A DNA stretch of 28,123 nt from Halobacteriales archaeon QS_9_67_15. Its GTDB lineage: Archaea > Halobacteriota > Halobacteria > Halobacteriales > Haloarculaceae. The stretch spans positions 1-28,123 of the forward strand of contig PXSD01000116.1 in NCBI GenBank assembly GCA_003023165.1, given 5' to 3'. Position numbers and translations under genes: made by a program. This document shows, in pieces, positions 1-9,015 of this stretch (the stretch's first letter is position 1; every line of letters begins with the position of its first letter). The notes below the pieces were generated by a model. The model did no database searches. It was not told the DNA's origin and worked only from the letters and a program-made list of their open reading frames with translations.

Positions 1-478
1 TGGAACGCGGGCGGACACGGGTCGTGCCATCGACCGTACTCCGCCGATGATGGCGAAGTGCAACCGCGAACGGGGCGTGTTTTGATTTAGCCGTCACCCC
101 CTCTCGTACACAGGCGTTACCGCCTGATTCCAGCGGAGTTAAGGGTTCTGCGAGGACGGCGAACGAATCTGAACCACGTACTCCCCGAGCGGTTGTTACC
201 CCGTCGGAGGGCGTGGAACCGTCCGTTTCGGTGGGAAGCGCCCCCATGTCTTCCGATTGAAACTTTACGCGATTGGCTTGCAAGACGGTACGATGTCAAG
301 AACACTGTAGCTTTCGGTTGGTTAGGATTTGTCGGATTCATCTCCGCGCTAACGCACGGGGCTTTCTCCTCGCAATTCCGTGACCGGCCAACCAACCCAG
401 ATAATCCGACAAAACCCGCCGCAGCGGCCGCGAATCGACAGACGCGCGTCTGAAGGCTGGCGTCGCGACCGCGATCAC
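1..478. other. Upstream region without a convincing gene; structured repeats
   Basis: No coding frame here looks like a real protein. Open frames at 117-395 (minus) and 193-453 (plus) lack family resemblance and haloarchaeal acidic composition. A minus-strand ATG at 30 could begin a gene leaving the window to the left, but only ten codons are visible. The stretch 290-345 is richer in A/T than its surroundings. It holds an 11-base inverted repeat (328-338 with 403-413) and an 8-base one (316-323 with 390-397) in interleaved order. This may be a decayed mobile-element end or a structured RNA; neither is established. Confidence 0.4.
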
Positions 479-487
479 TTATATATC
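479..487 (+). promoter_or_regulatory. TATA box of rnhB
   Basis: TTATATATC is centred about 26 bases before the rnhB ATG at 508. This is the spacing expected for an archaeal TATA box serving a leaderless or nearly leaderless transcript. No Shine-Dalgarno sequence lies before the ATG, which fits. Confidence 0.65.
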
Positions 488-507
488 AGTAGGCACAAGC
501 CGCCGTC

Positions 508-1263
508 ATGCACGAGTTCGGCGTCGACGAGGCCGGCAAGGGGCCGGTGTTGGGCTCGATGTTCGCGGCGGCGGTCGCGGTCGACCCCGCCGAGTTGCCC
601 GACGACGTCGACGACTCGAAGGAGATCGCTCCCGAGCGCCGGCGGGAGCTCGCCGCGACCATCCGCGAGGTCGGGACCGTCGGGGTCGCGGAGGTCCCCG
701 TCGACCGCATCGACGACGAGGAGACGGACATGAACTCGCTGACGGTCGCCGCCCACGCCGAGGCCGTCGAGGCGCTCGTGGCGGCGACCGACGAACCGCT
801 CGACCCCGAAGACCCGCACCCGGGCTACGTCGACGCCGGCGACACCAACGCCGTCCGCTTCGAGCGTCGGGTCGAGGACGGCGTCGACGCGGCCGTCGAC
901 CTGCGCGCCGAACACGGTGCCGACGAGACCTACGACGTGGTCGGCGCGGCGAGCGTCGTCGCGAAGGTGGCACGCGACGCCCATATCGACCGGTTGGCCG
1001 ACGAGTACGGCGAGGTGGGCAGCGGCTACCCCGGCGACACGACGACCCGCGACTTCCTCGAGTCGTACGTCGCCGACCACGAGGAGTTGCCCGCCTGTGC
1101 CCGCGAGTCGTGGCAGACCAGCAAGGACGTGCTCGCGGCCGCCTCACAAGCCTCACTGGGCGAGTTCGAACCAGACGGCGGAACGGTCGGCGACTCCGAC
1201 GAAGAGACAGAAGTGCGCCCGGACGGCGGCGGGCTCGAACGAACGACTCTCGACGACTTCTAG
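508..1263 (+). CDS. rnhB: Ribonuclease HII
   Basis: Cleaves the RNA strand of RNA-DNA hybrids and excises ribonucleotides misincorporated in DNA. The 251-residue protein opens with the family motif GVDEAGKGPVLG (Asp7, Glu8). It carries the further acidic residues expected for two-metal catalysis at Asp109 (YVDAGD) and Asp157 (VARDAHID). It is longer than the usual 200-230 residues because of an acidic tail from about residue 212. The tail contains QASLGEF (214-220), which fits the Q-x-x-L-x-x-F sliding-clamp (PCNA) binding pattern. The protein also ends in TTLDDF, a second clamp-box-like sequence. The ATG at 508 is chosen because it sits correctly behind the TATA box. A repeat element starts directly at the TAG stop. 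Family assignment is secure; clamp binding is inferred. Confidence 0.96.
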   Translation: MHEFGVDEAGKGPVLGSMFAAAVAVDPAELPDDVDDSKEIAPERRRELAATIREVGTVGVAEVPVDRIDDEETDMNSLTVAAHAEAVEALVAATDEPLDPEDPHPGYVDAGDTNAVRFERRVEDGVDAAVDLRAEHGADETYDVVGAASVVAKVARDAHIDRLADEYGEVGSGYPGDTTTRDFLESYVADHEELPACARESWQTSKDVLAAASQASLGEFEPDGGTVGDSDEETEVRPDGGGLERTTLDDF

Positions 1264-1402
1264 ACCATCTTTTTCCCGACCGGGTTTCCTCGCTCGCTTC
1301 GCTCGCTGCGGGAACCCGGTCGACAAAAACATGGGTGAAAAAGGCCGCATCTCGGCCCTCGGCCTCGATGCGGTGAACCGCGCCTCGCTTCGCTCGGCGC
1401 GG
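1261..1402. repeat. Post-stop intergenic repeat, copy A
   Basis: Begins at the rnhB stop codon. It has conserved outer segments ACCATCTTTTTCC (1264-1276) and CAAAAACATGGGTGAAAAAG (1324-1343) around a hairpin. The hairpin stem is CGACCGGGTT (1278-1287) paired with AACCCGGTCG (1313-1322), with GCTTCGC in the loop (1296-1302). A second small hairpin follows, CCGCATC (1345-1351) with GATGCGG (1367-1373). Then comes GCCTCGCTTCGCTCGG (1382-1397). A close relative with a different stem sequence follows pan at 6182-6292. The T-run just after the stop would suit an archaeal transcription terminator. Confidence 0.75.
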
Positions 1403-1422
1403 ATACTCAGGTCAACGAAGTC

Positions 1423-1430
1423 GTTTACCG
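1423..1430 (+). promoter_or_regulatory. TATA-like box of the DUF5783-type gene
   Basis: GTTTACCG is centred about 27 bases before the ATG at 1454, inside the spacer after repeat copy A. Spacing fits a leaderless haloarchaeal transcript; sequence match is only moderate. Confidence 0.4.
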
Positions 1431-1453
1431 TCGCGCAATTAAAACAGCAAGCC

Positions 1454-1780
1454 ATGACCGCCTTCGACCCCGAAAAATTCGAAGACAAGTACATCTATTA
1501 CATGGACGAGCTCCAGACCGCGTACAAGAACGCGTACCAGCACTTCCACGGCCGGTACGACTTGACGTTGCTCAAGGCGATCGACCGACAGGTGCTCGAC
1601 GGGAGCGAACCGTTCTACAAAGGCGATGGGGATTTTCGAGTCGAACTCCCCGAGAATCCGCGCGACCGAGTCGGATCCCTCCCCGTCGACGACGAGACGT
1701 TCGACGCCGTCCTGCAGGAGTTCGTCGACCGGATCGAACTGGAGTTGCAGCGGGCCTTCGAGTTTGACGCCACCGAATGA
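1454..1780 (+). CDS. DUF5783-type haloarchaeal protein, function unknown
   Basis: A 108-residue acidic soluble protein beginning MTAFDPEKFEDKYIYYM. It resembles, from memory, the small haloarchaeal family DUF5783. It is predicted mostly helical, with an aromatic N-terminal part (YIYYMDELQTAYKNAYQHFH) and a Glu-rich C-terminal helix (FVDRIELELQRAFEF). There are no signal peptide, membrane segments or catalytic motif. The ATG at 1454 is preferred over longer frames because a TATA-like box lies 27 bases upstream and the conserved-looking sequence starts there. It is transcribed alone, convergent with the CutA1-like gene 74 bases away. Function cannot be deduced from the sequence. Confidence 0.85.
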   Translation: MTAFDPEKFEDKYIYYMDELQTAYKNAYQHFHGRYDLTLLKAIDRQVLDGSEPFYKGDGDFRVELPENPRDRVGSLPVDDETFDAVLQEFVDRIELELQRAFEFDATE

Positions 1781-1854
1781 ACAAGGAGCAGTGGACAGCG
1801 GGACAGAGGAGACGGACGAGGACCGATGTGACAGACCAAACCCGTGACCGGTCG

Positions 1855-2163
1855 TCACACGGTCTGGGTCTCGATCCACGCCAGGTACTCGTCGCTCGCG
1901 TCGATCTCGGTGTGCGTGATACCGGGCAACTCGTCGGGGTGGTCGTCGTCGACGAGTTCGTACAGCAGTTCCAGATTCTCGGCCGTAGTGAAGGCCGTGA
2001 TCGTCCAGTACCGTCGTTCGTTCACCTCACTGTTCCACCAGTAGTGACTCGTGCCCGAGGACATCCGGGTCCCCGCGACGACCCGCTCCTCGACGAGCAT
2101 CCGAGCGAGTCTGTGTGCGGTCGTCTCGTCCGGAACGCCGATACGAACGGCGAGGTAGGACAT
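1855..2163 (-). CDS. CutA1-like divalent-ion tolerance family protein
   Basis: A 102-residue protein matching the CutA1 layout. It has an N-terminal strand and helix with the VPDETTAHRLARMLVEERVVA segment, the TSHYWWNSEVNE region equivalent to the family's Y-W-W-x-G-x-h segment, a middle strand (YWTITAFTT), the helix ENLELLYELV followed by DDDHPDELPGI (family H-P-Y-E-V-P), and a closing DEYLAWIETQ. CutA1 proteins are small, ferredoxin-like, trimeric cytoplasmic proteins that bind divalent metals. Their physiological role is debated even in bacteria. Here the usual H-P-Y-E-V-P is H-P-D-E-L-P, a divergence that may alter metal binding. It lies between convergent DUF5783 and the secD 3' end, 103 bases from the latter. 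Confidence 0.8.
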   Translation of the reverse strand: MSYLAVRIGVPDETTAHRLARMLVEERVVAGTRMSSGTSHYWWNSEVNERRYWTITAFTTAENLELLYELVDDDHPDELPGITHTEIDASDEYLAWIETQTV

Positions 2164-2266
2164 GTCCGCTCGTCGTCTCGGCAGGGAAAGTACCTGGCGG
2201 CGTTCGTCCGGAGGGACAGACAGAGAGCCGATAGGACGGACGCGACGGCGAGAACGGACGGAGGCG

Positions 2267-3865
2267 TCAGTCTCGCTGTTGCTGGTTCAGCATCAGGTTC
2301 CGGAGCACGTCACCGTAGGCCGGGCGGGTGACGAGCACGCCGATGAGGACGCCGACGATGGTGACGATGGCGAAGCCCTGCAGGTCCCCCAGCGAGAGAA
2401 ACGCGAGCGGGCTCATCGCGATGATGGTCGTCACGGCGGCGGCGCCGATGACCCAGAACGCCTTGCGGAAGCGGTTCTGGAACACCCTGCCGGTCGCGAT
2501 CTCACCCTCGTTCAGGATCTCGTCGGCGATGATCAGCAGGTCATCGACCCCCGTCCCGATGACGGCGATGAACCCCGCGATGTACGAGAGGTTCAGCGGC
2601 AGGCCGATGGCGGCCGCGAACCCGAGCAACAGGTACACCTCCGCGGCGGCGGTCGCCAGCATCGGCAGGGCGACGCGGGGGCTCTTGTAGCGCAGGAACA
2701 CCATCCCGCTGACGGCGAGCCACGCGACGAGGCCCGTCAGGAGCGCTCGCGATTTGAACCGGTCACCGAGGCTCTGCTGAAGGAAGAGGACTGTCCCGTC
2801 GTCGACCGCGAGTTCGGCCGGGAGCGCACCGGCGCGCAGGTTGACCTGCAGCGCCTGTGCCTCGTCCAGCGACGTGGTCTGCATCAGGAACGTCGGCGCC
2901 TTCTCGAACTCGCCGGACTCTATGGACTCGGCGAGGCCCGGCGTCAGGGACGCCGCGTAGACCACGTCGCCGTCCAGCACGGTGTACAGACAGTAGCCCG
3001 CGTCCTCGGGGTTGTCACGGTAGCGACAGCGCTGGCTCCCCGTCGCCTCGCTTGACGTGAAGCCCAGGTCCACGAGCGCCTCCGAGTAGTTCTCGCCGTC
3101 CGCCTCGGTCAGCGTGGCCGGGACGTGTGGTGTGCCGCTGTCGGTGGTGTCGGCGACGCCGATCTGTGCGCGCTCGAGCTGGCGGTTCGTGAGGACCGTC
3201 TCGTTGCGGTACTCGGTCCCGTTGTCCGTCTCGACGGGGTAGTGCGCGACGATGCTGACTTCGCCCTGGTCGCCGATGAGGTTGAGCACCTGTGTCGTGT
3301 TGGCGTTGGGGACGTCGACGACGACGTAGTGTTCTCCGGTCGCGGACCGCTGGTCGGTCACGCTCCCGCCGCTCAGTCCGCCGCGGTTGATCTTCGCCTG
3401 GATGGTCTCGACGGTCTGCTGGCGCGTCTCTGCGGTGACGCCCGGCCGGATCGTCGCCTCGTCGGCGTCAACGCCCGCGGTCTCGAGTGCGGACCGGAAC
3501 CGCTGCTCGCTGACGTTGCGCGTCAGCACTTCGACGGCGTCGCCGTTTCCGGTGTTCAGCCGGACGTTCACGTCACCGCTCTCCACGTCCATCTCCTCGA
3601 CGACCGTCTGGCGGACGCTCGTCCGTTCGTCCTGGCCGATATCCAGGTTCTCCGCGGTCGTCCCCACGAGCGGTGCGCGGATGCGCGTCCCACCCGCGAG
3701 CTGGAGTCCGTACTTGAGGTTCGTCGGGTCCGTCGACGCTCCGTCGACCGCGGTCGTGTTGTTGGCGCCTGCGGCCGGTGAGGTGGCTGGTGCGAACAGC
3801 GCGGCCGTCGACGCGAGGACGAACACGACGAGCATGACGATCCGCCAGTTGTCGCGGAGATTCAT
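2267..3865 (-). CDS. secD: Protein-export membrane protein SecD
   Basis: SecD works with SecF beside the SecYE translocon, using the ion gradient to help protein export. The 532-residue protein starts MNLRDNWRIVMLVVF with a first membrane helix (about 8-28). It has a large external domain of some 300 residues rich in Asp/Glu/Thr. Five C-terminal helices include the family signature near YIAGFIAVIGTGVDDLLIIADE, whose Gly-x-x-Asp-Asp segment is conserved in SecD/RND proteins. The ATG at 3865 overlaps the secF stop by four bases (ATGA), so translation is coupled. The order F then D is the one found in archaea, opposite to most bacteria. Longer frames upstream are read-through of the secF region in another frame. 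Confidence 0.96.
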   Translation of the reverse strand: MNLRDNWRIVMLVVFVLASTAALFAPATSPAAGANNTTAVDGASTDPTNLKYGLQLAGGTRIRAPLVGTTAENLDIGQDERTSVRQTVVEEMDVESGDVNVRLNTGNGDAVEVLTRNVSEQRFRSALETAGVDADEATIRPGVTAETRQQTVETIQAKINRGGLSGGSVTDQRSATGEHYVVVDVPNANTTQVLNLIGDQGEVSIVAHYPVETDNGTEYRNETVLTNRQLERAQIGVADTTDSGTPHVPATLTEADGENYSEALVDLGFTSSEATGSQRCRYRDNPEDAGYCLYTVLDGDVVYAASLTPGLAESIESGEFEKAPTFLMQTTSLDEAQALQVNLRAGALPAELAVDDGTVLFLQQSLGDRFKSRALLTGLVAWLAVSGMVFLRYKSPRVALPMLATAAAEVYLLLGFAAAIGLPLNLSYIAGFIAVIGTGVDDLLIIADEILNEGEIATGRVFQNRFRKAFWVIGAAAVTTIIAMSPLAFLSLGDLQGFAIVTIVGVLIGVLVTRPAYGDVLRNLMLNQQQRD

Positions 3866-4719
3866 CGGTTCACCCCCTCGAACCTGTACCAGCGGAGCAG
3901 ACTCAGGTTCATCATGTAGGTGTTCATCAGGTCGGCGACCAGCCCGAACACGAGCACGATCGCCAAGTCCGGCAACAGCGGGATCTGGAACAGCGACGAG
4001 ACGATGTACATCACGGTCATCGCCGAGATGGACGTGACCGTCATCGTCACACCGGTCTCCATCGCCCGGTAGGTGCTCTCGTAGAAACTCCCGCGCCGCC
4101 TGAGGATGTGATTGTTCAGGAGGATGTCGGAGTCGACGGAGTACCCGATCAGCATCAGGAGCGCGGCCACCGACCCGAGCGAGAGCGGGATCCCCAGGAC
4201 GTTCATCAGCGCGAGCGGGATGACGATGTCGGAGAACGCCGAGAGGACGACTGCGAGCGAGGGCACGAACGACCGGAACAGCGCGAAGGTGAAGATGCTC
4301 ATCCCCACGAACGCGACGCCGACCCCCATCAGCGCGAGCCGCTGGGAGTCGGCACCGAAGCTCGCCGACCGCGTCTGGATGGAGACGACCTCGTACCCGG
4401 CCGCCTCCGCTTGCGAACGGACGGCGTCGGTATCGGTCACCTGCGTCGCGACGATGTACTCGTTCGAGCCGGCGACGGGCTGGATCTCGTCGGGCTGGAA
4501 CGCGAAGGCCTGTTCGATCTCGGCCTGTGAGTCGCCGGTCGCGATCTGTATCTCGGTCCCGCCTGTGAATTCGATCCCCGGCGTGACGGGCGCCCCCGTC
4601 ATGAGGTACCACCCCGCGAGGACCAGCAACGCCAGCGCCAGTACGGCCAGTGGAACGGCCGCGAGCTGGCGGTTTGAGTACCGGTCGTACTCGGGTTCCG
4701 GTACTACGAACTCGACCAT
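3862..4719 (-). CDS. secF: Protein-export membrane protein SecF
   Basis: The 285-residue partner of SecD and first gene of the secFD operon. A first membrane helix (about 19-42, LAAVPLAVLALALLVLAGWYLM) precedes an external domain with the family motif PGIEFTGGTEIQI. Five further helices follow, including MLIGYSVDSDILLNNHI, the SecF equivalent of the ion-path segment containing Asp, and LVFGLVADLMNTYMMN. It ends RWYRFEGVNR. The ATG at 4719 is preferred because a TATA-like box (CTTATC on the minus strand) lies 28 bases upstream, which implies a nearly leaderless transcript. Its stop overlaps the secD start. Confidence 0.96.
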   Translation of the reverse strand: MVEFVVPEPEYDRYSNRQLAAVPLAVLALALLVLAGWYLMTGAPVTPGIEFTGGTEIQIATGDSQAEIEQAFAFQPDEIQPVAGSNEYIVATQVTDTDAVRSQAEAAGYEVVSIQTRSASFGADSQRLALMGVGVAFVGMSIFTFALFRSFVPSLAVVLSAFSDIVIPLALMNVLGIPLSLGSVAALLMLIGYSVDSDILLNNHILRRRGSFYESTYRAMETGVTMTVTSISAMTVMYIVSSLFQIPLLPDLAIVLVFGLVADLMNTYMMNLSLLRWYRFEGVNR

Positions 4720-4743
4720 GCCGGTGGGTGTGCGACGGCCCCC

Positions 4744-4751
4744 GATAAGCC
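4744..4751 (-). promoter_or_regulatory. TATA box of the secFD operon
   Basis: GGCTTATC on the minus strand is centred about 28 bases before the secF ATG at 4719. The spacing is right for an archaeal promoter with little or no leader. Confidence 0.5.
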
Positions 4752-4963
4752 TTCTCCATTCACTTCCGATGCGGCCGGGCCAGCCGGGATGCGTCCAGTC
4801 GGCTCCGGCACCCCACCTGACGGTGCCGACAGCGCCGGGAACACCGGAGCGACGCTCCCGTCGGGCGAGCGAGCGGGCGCGGGACCGCCCGATGGACCGG
4901 GGATCGCGGGGTCGCCATACCCAAAGAGACTTTTTCGTTCGCTCGTTACCATCCACTAACCCG

Positions 4964-6181
<1,218 letters not shown>

Positions 6182-6184
<3 letters not shown>

Positions 6185-6292
6185 ACCATCTTTTTCCGAG
6201 AGGGGTGTCCTCGCGCCGCGTAGCGGCGCTGCGGGCACCACTCGGCGCAAAAACATGGGTGAAAAAGGCCGCGCCTCGTTTCGCTCGGCGCG
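6182..6292. repeat. Post-stop intergenic repeat, copy B
   Basis: Starts at the pan TAA. It shares with copy A the outer segments ACCATCTTTTTCC (6185-6197) and CAAAAACATGGGTGAAAAAG (6248-6267), then a Cys/Gly-codon-like GCCTCGTTTCGCTCGGCG tail. The hairpin between them has a different stem, CGAG..GGGGTGTCC pairing with GGGCACC..CTCG, so pairing is kept while sequence differs. A further GCTTCGC hairpin-like motif occurs at 6310-6316 inside CCGAC...GTCGG. The T-run after the stop may terminate pan transcription. Confidence 0.75.
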
Positions 6293-6386
6293 GTCGAACC
6301 GACTCGTTCGCTTCGCTCCTCGTCGGATGCTACGCTTCTCGACCCGAAACGAAACCCCTTAGCGCGCGAGTCGACGAACGGGAGAT

Positions 6387-6872
6387 ATGAAGACGATCCG
6401 GGTCGCGTGGGGGTCGGCCACCGGCCCGACCGCGATGTCCTCGTTCGACGCGGCGCTGGCCGACGCCGGCGTCCACAACTACAATCTCGTCACACTTTCC
6501 TCGGTCATCCCCGCCGACGCACACGTCGAGCGCGTCGGGACCACGTCCGACCTCGGCCCCGCCGGCGAAGCGCTCCACGCCGTCGTCGGCCGGGAGACGC
6601 TGATCCCCGGCGTCGACGGCGACGCCGCAGCGGGACTCGGATGGGTCCGCAGCGAGTCGGGCCGCGGCCTCTTCTACGAAGCCGGCGGCACCGACCCGGA
6701 CGCGGTCGAACGGGCGGTCGAATCCGGCCTCCGGCGCGGGATGGAACTCCGCGAGTGGGCGTTCACCGCCGACCCCGAGGTCGTCATCGAGTCGATCCCG
6801 GCCGACGACGCCCAACACGCCACCGCAGTGGTCGTCGCCGCCTACGGCGATAGCGAGCCGCTACTCGAGTGA
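6387..6872 (+). CDS. pdaD: Pyruvoyl-dependent arginine decarboxylase
   Basis: Converts arginine to agmatine, the first step of archaeal polyamine/agmatine synthesis; agmatine also modifies tRNA-Ile2 in archaea. The 161-residue protein has the expected self-cleavage segment NLVTLSSVIP. By analogy to the Methanocaldococcus enzyme, Ser38-Ser39 would split so that Ser39 becomes the pyruvoyl cofactor of the alpha chain. The glycine-rich N-terminal strand (VAWGSATGPTAMSSFD) and the C-terminal helix and strand (AVVVAAYG) match the family and its usual length of about 150-165. The ATG at 6387 follows GGGAG closely. A hairpin resembling an insertion-sequence end lies just after the stop. Substrate is assigned by family only. 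Confidence 0.92.
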   Translation: MKTIRVAWGSATGPTAMSSFDAALADAGVHNYNLVTLSSVIPADAHVERVGTTSDLGPAGEALHAVVGRETLIPGVDGDAAAGLGWVRSESGRGLFYEAGGTDPDAVERAVESGLRRGMELREWAFTADPEVVIESIPADDAQHATAVVVAAYGDSEPLLE

Positions 6873-6880
6873 ACGAGAAA

Positions 6881-6914
6881 TGACATCCTCCCCGGCGTGA
6901 ACGCCGGGATTCTC
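6881..6914. mobile_element. IS200/IS605-type end-like hairpin (remnant or PATE-like)
   Basis: TGACATCCTCCCCGGCG (6881-6897) leads into a perfect 7-base stem CCCGGCG (6891-6897) with CGCCGGG (6902-6908) and a TGAA loop, then ATTCTC. This arrangement, a TGACATCCTC leader before a GC-rich hairpin, recalls the end that follows tnpB in many archaeal IS200/IS605 elements. No transposase or tnpB frame is present nearby. It may be a non-autonomous remnant, or it may simply serve as a terminator for pdaD. Confidence 0.5.
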
Positions 6915-7015
6915 TCGCTGAATCAAGATAGCGTCCGTGTATCCCGACCAGTGGTAACACTTACCGACACCAAGCCGTTAAGACCCTCCGACGCTTACCG
7001 ATGGGGAGGTACCTC

Positions 7016-7369
7016 ATGTACGGAAATACGCAGTTCAGTGACGAGAGGTTGGATCCGGAGACGTTGACCCCGGACCAGCGCCGCCGCCTCGAGCGCGACC
7101 TCTCACAGGTCGCCCAGCAGACCCGCGAACTCCTGCCGCCCGAGTTCGCCGTCGGGTCGGACCTGACCGCCGGCTCCGACGGTCCGCAGGCGACGGTCGC
7201 CGTCCGACCCCCCATCGGCCCCGTCGTCTCCGCCGGCTACACGCCCCAGAGCGCAGACGAGACGATCGGCGAAGACGAACAGGCCGACCTCGCGCAGGGA
7301 CTCGCTGCCAGCGCCGCCCTGCAGGTCAAGCAGGCGCTGTCGAACAACACGAACCCCGCGGCCCGATAG
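7016..7369 (+). CDS. DUF5811-type haloarchaeal protein, function unknown
   Basis: A 117-residue soluble acidic protein resembling, from memory, the haloarchaeal family DUF5811. It has an N-terminal helix (LTPDQRRRLERDLSQVAQQTRELLP), a beta region (FAVGSDLTAG then ATVAVRPPIGPVVSAGY) and a C-terminal helix (EQADLAQGLAASAALQVKQAL). There are no catalytic motif, signal or membrane segments. An in-frame ATG at 7001 exists. The ATG at 7016 is preferred because GGAGGT (7005-7010) sits six bases before it as a Shine-Dalgarno site, and the first ATG would overlap that site. The gene is followed by a convergent small membrane-protein gene. Confidence 0.83.
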   Translation: MYGNTQFSDERLDPETLTPDQRRRLERDLSQVAQQTRELLPPEFAVGSDLTAGSDGPQATVAVRPPIGPVVSAGYTPQSADETIGEDEQADLAQGLAASAALQVKQALSNNTNPAAR

Positions 7370-7400
7370 CACACGGTCGCCGCGCCGTCGCGTTCTCACG

Positions 7401-7583
7401 TCACTTCTCGCCGGCGCCCTCGGGCGGATTGTAGAAGAGCGCGTAGCCGATGGTCCCGCTGGCCGGGACGCTCCCGATGGCCATCGCCATCCCCCACGAC
7501 CAGGAGAGCACCGCGCCCACCAGCGCCGCGGCCAGCATGATAATCGGGATCAGCGCGAGTATCGCGTCGTGGACCGACACCAT
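7401..7583 (-). CDS. Small two-helix membrane protein, function unknown
   Basis: A roughly 60-residue protein from the ATG at 7583, beginning MVSVHDAILALIP. It has two predicted membrane helices: about 7-27 (ILALIPIIMLAAALVGAVL) and about 31-50 (GMAMAIGSVPASGTIGYALF). It ends with a short charged tail NPPEGAGEK. A GTG at 7616 would add 11 residues. The ATG is preferred because a GAGG sequence precedes it, but this is not certain. The pattern resembles conserved small haloarchaeal membrane proteins; I do not recognise a named function. It lies between DUF5811 (convergent) and the amt gene on the same strand, with 100 AT-rich bases (7584-7683) separating it from amt. Confidence 0.7.
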   Translation of the reverse strand: MVSVHDAILALIPIIMLAAALVGAVLSWSWGMAMAIGSVPASGTIGYALFYNPPEGAGEK

Positions 7584-7683
7584 CTCTCGCGCCTCATCCG
7601 TGACTGGTCGAAGCACGTGTCGACTGTCGAGCGTGATCTAATTAAATATTATTACTGTGCTCGCGGGGACGGAGCGGCTCGAT

Positions 7684-9015
7684 TCAGTCGTCCGATGTCT
7701 GTGCGCTCTCCCCACCGTCAGCGATCCTCTCCGTTCTGGCTTCCTGGGCCGGAACCGACGACTGGCCCATGAACTCGGGGTAGTTCGTCATGTCAGTGTG
7801 GTGTTTGTCGAGCCCGTTGATTTCGGTCTCTCGGTCCACACGGGCCATCCCGACCAGTTTCAACGCACCGTAGATGAGACCACAGCTCATGGCGGCCCAG
7901 CCACCCAAGACCACGATGCCGAGAGCCTGCAGCCCCAATTGCGCTAACGTGAATCCACCGGGAACGAAGAACGGGACAGCCAGGAGGCCAATGATTCCCG
8001 CAGTGCCGTGAACGGGGAACGCTAGCACGACATCGTCGAGACCCAGGCGCTCCTGAATGTTTTCGATGACTGGGGCCTGGAAACCCGCGATGACGGACAC
8101 GACGATGGTGCCGTACCCGCCCGCGATGTGGCCAAACGCACACACGCAGACGAGGCCACAGAGCATCCCCATCGACATCAGGTCAGGGTCCGGCCGGCGT
8201 CCCTTGATAATCGGGTAGAGAGCAGCGCCGACGACACCGGCTCCCGAAGCCAGCGCCGTGTTCATCGCGACACGGCCGACCATCTCGAATCCGCCGAGGG
8301 CGACCCCGCTCCCGCCCTCGGCCAGATTGAACACAGTCCCCACGGTACCGGTCATGAAGCCGAACCAGCCGAAGGCCAGCATCAGCGTTCCGAGGACCAT
8401 CAGACTCGTCGAGTGACCACGGATGACGTTCGGCGTACCGTCTTCGTCGAACTTGTCCATGCGCGGGCCAATGATATAGACGGCAACGATTGCGGCGGTA
8501 CCGCCGACCAGGTGGACGACACCGGCACCTGCGAAGTCGATGAACCCCATCTGGGCCAGCCAACCACCGCCCCACACGAGCCCGACCGCTACCGGATACA
8601 CAACGGTACCGACGGCGAGCGCGTACACAACGTAGCCCGACAGCTTCGACCGGCCGCCGATTGCACCAGAGACGATGCTCGCCGTCGCCATTGCGAAGGT
8701 GCCACCGAAGAGCCAGTACGTGAAGTCAACCGACGAGCCACTCTGATAGGCGAACGCAGCGGCGATATCCAGCGACTCTGGACCGGTGAGGCCTGCGACG
8801 ATGGCCGAGACAGCACCACCGAAGACGAAGTATCCGATAATCCCGGCTGCCCACGTCAGCACGTTCTTCGAGAGCTGATGCGAGGAGTTCTTCGAGCGAT
8901 ACTGACCGACCTCGAACATCCCAAACCCTGCGTGCATGAAGAACACGAGCGACGCGGCGTATAGGATCCAGATTTGATTGATGCTGTCGACGAGCGTCTG
9001 TGGGTCAATTTGCAT
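7684..9015 (-). CDS. amt: Ammonium transporter Amt
   Basis: An 11-helix membrane channel of 443 residues for ammonium uptake. It shows the family features. The N-terminus (DPQTLVDSINQIWILYAASLVFFMHAGFGM) faces outward. The twin pore histidines are His168 (GAGVVHLVGG) and His336 (FPVHGTAGIIG). The family run FIDFAGAGVVH is present, and a hydrophilic C-terminal tail follows about residue 395. The tail contains the region that PII proteins contact in related channels. The ATG at 9015 is chosen over an in-frame GTG at 9072 because GGGGAGAG stands just before it. Most archaeal amt genes have glnK beside them. Here the only PII gene lies 4.7 kb away in the amine-oxidase operon. The upstream region is AT-rich and contains a strong imperfect palindrome. 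Confidence 0.96.
   Translation of the reverse strand: MQIDPQTLVDSINQIWILYAASLVFFMHAGFGMFEVGQYRSKNSSHQLSKNVLTWAAGIIGYFVFGGAVSAIVAGLTGPESLDIAAAFAYQSGSSVDFTYWLFGGTFAMATASIVSGAIGGRSKLSGYVVYALAVGTVVYPVAVGLVWGGGWLAQMGFIDFAGAGVVHLVGGTAAIVAVYIIGPRMDKFDEDGTPNVIRGHSTSLMVLGTLMLAFGWFGFMTGTVGTVFNLAEGGSGVALGGFEMVGRVAMNTALASGAGVVGAALYPIIKGRRPDPDLMSMGMLCGLVCVCAFGHIAGGYGTIVVSVIAGFQAPVIENIQERLGLDDVVLAFPVHGTAGIIGLLAVPFFVPGGFTLAQLGLQALGIVVLGGWAAMSCGLIYGALKLVGMARVDRETEINGLDKHHTDMTNYPEFMGQSSVPAQEARTERIADGGESAQTSDD

Noticed and set aside
193..453. 86-codon plus-strand frame before rnhB
   Set aside because: Basic composition, repeats inside it, no recognisable family and no promoter with correct spacing. Treated as non-coding.
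2162..3055. Long plus-strand open frame opposite secD
   Set aside because: It is the complement of the real GC-rich secD gene and gives Arg/Gly/Asp-rich sequence with no family likeness. Similar frames opposite aIF5B, pgi, PAN, amt and pepF were dropped for the same reason.
4112..4963. PAN frame extended upstream to 4112
   Set aside because: It runs through secF in reverse and the sequence is not acidic or PAN-like. The coiled coil begins properly at 4964.
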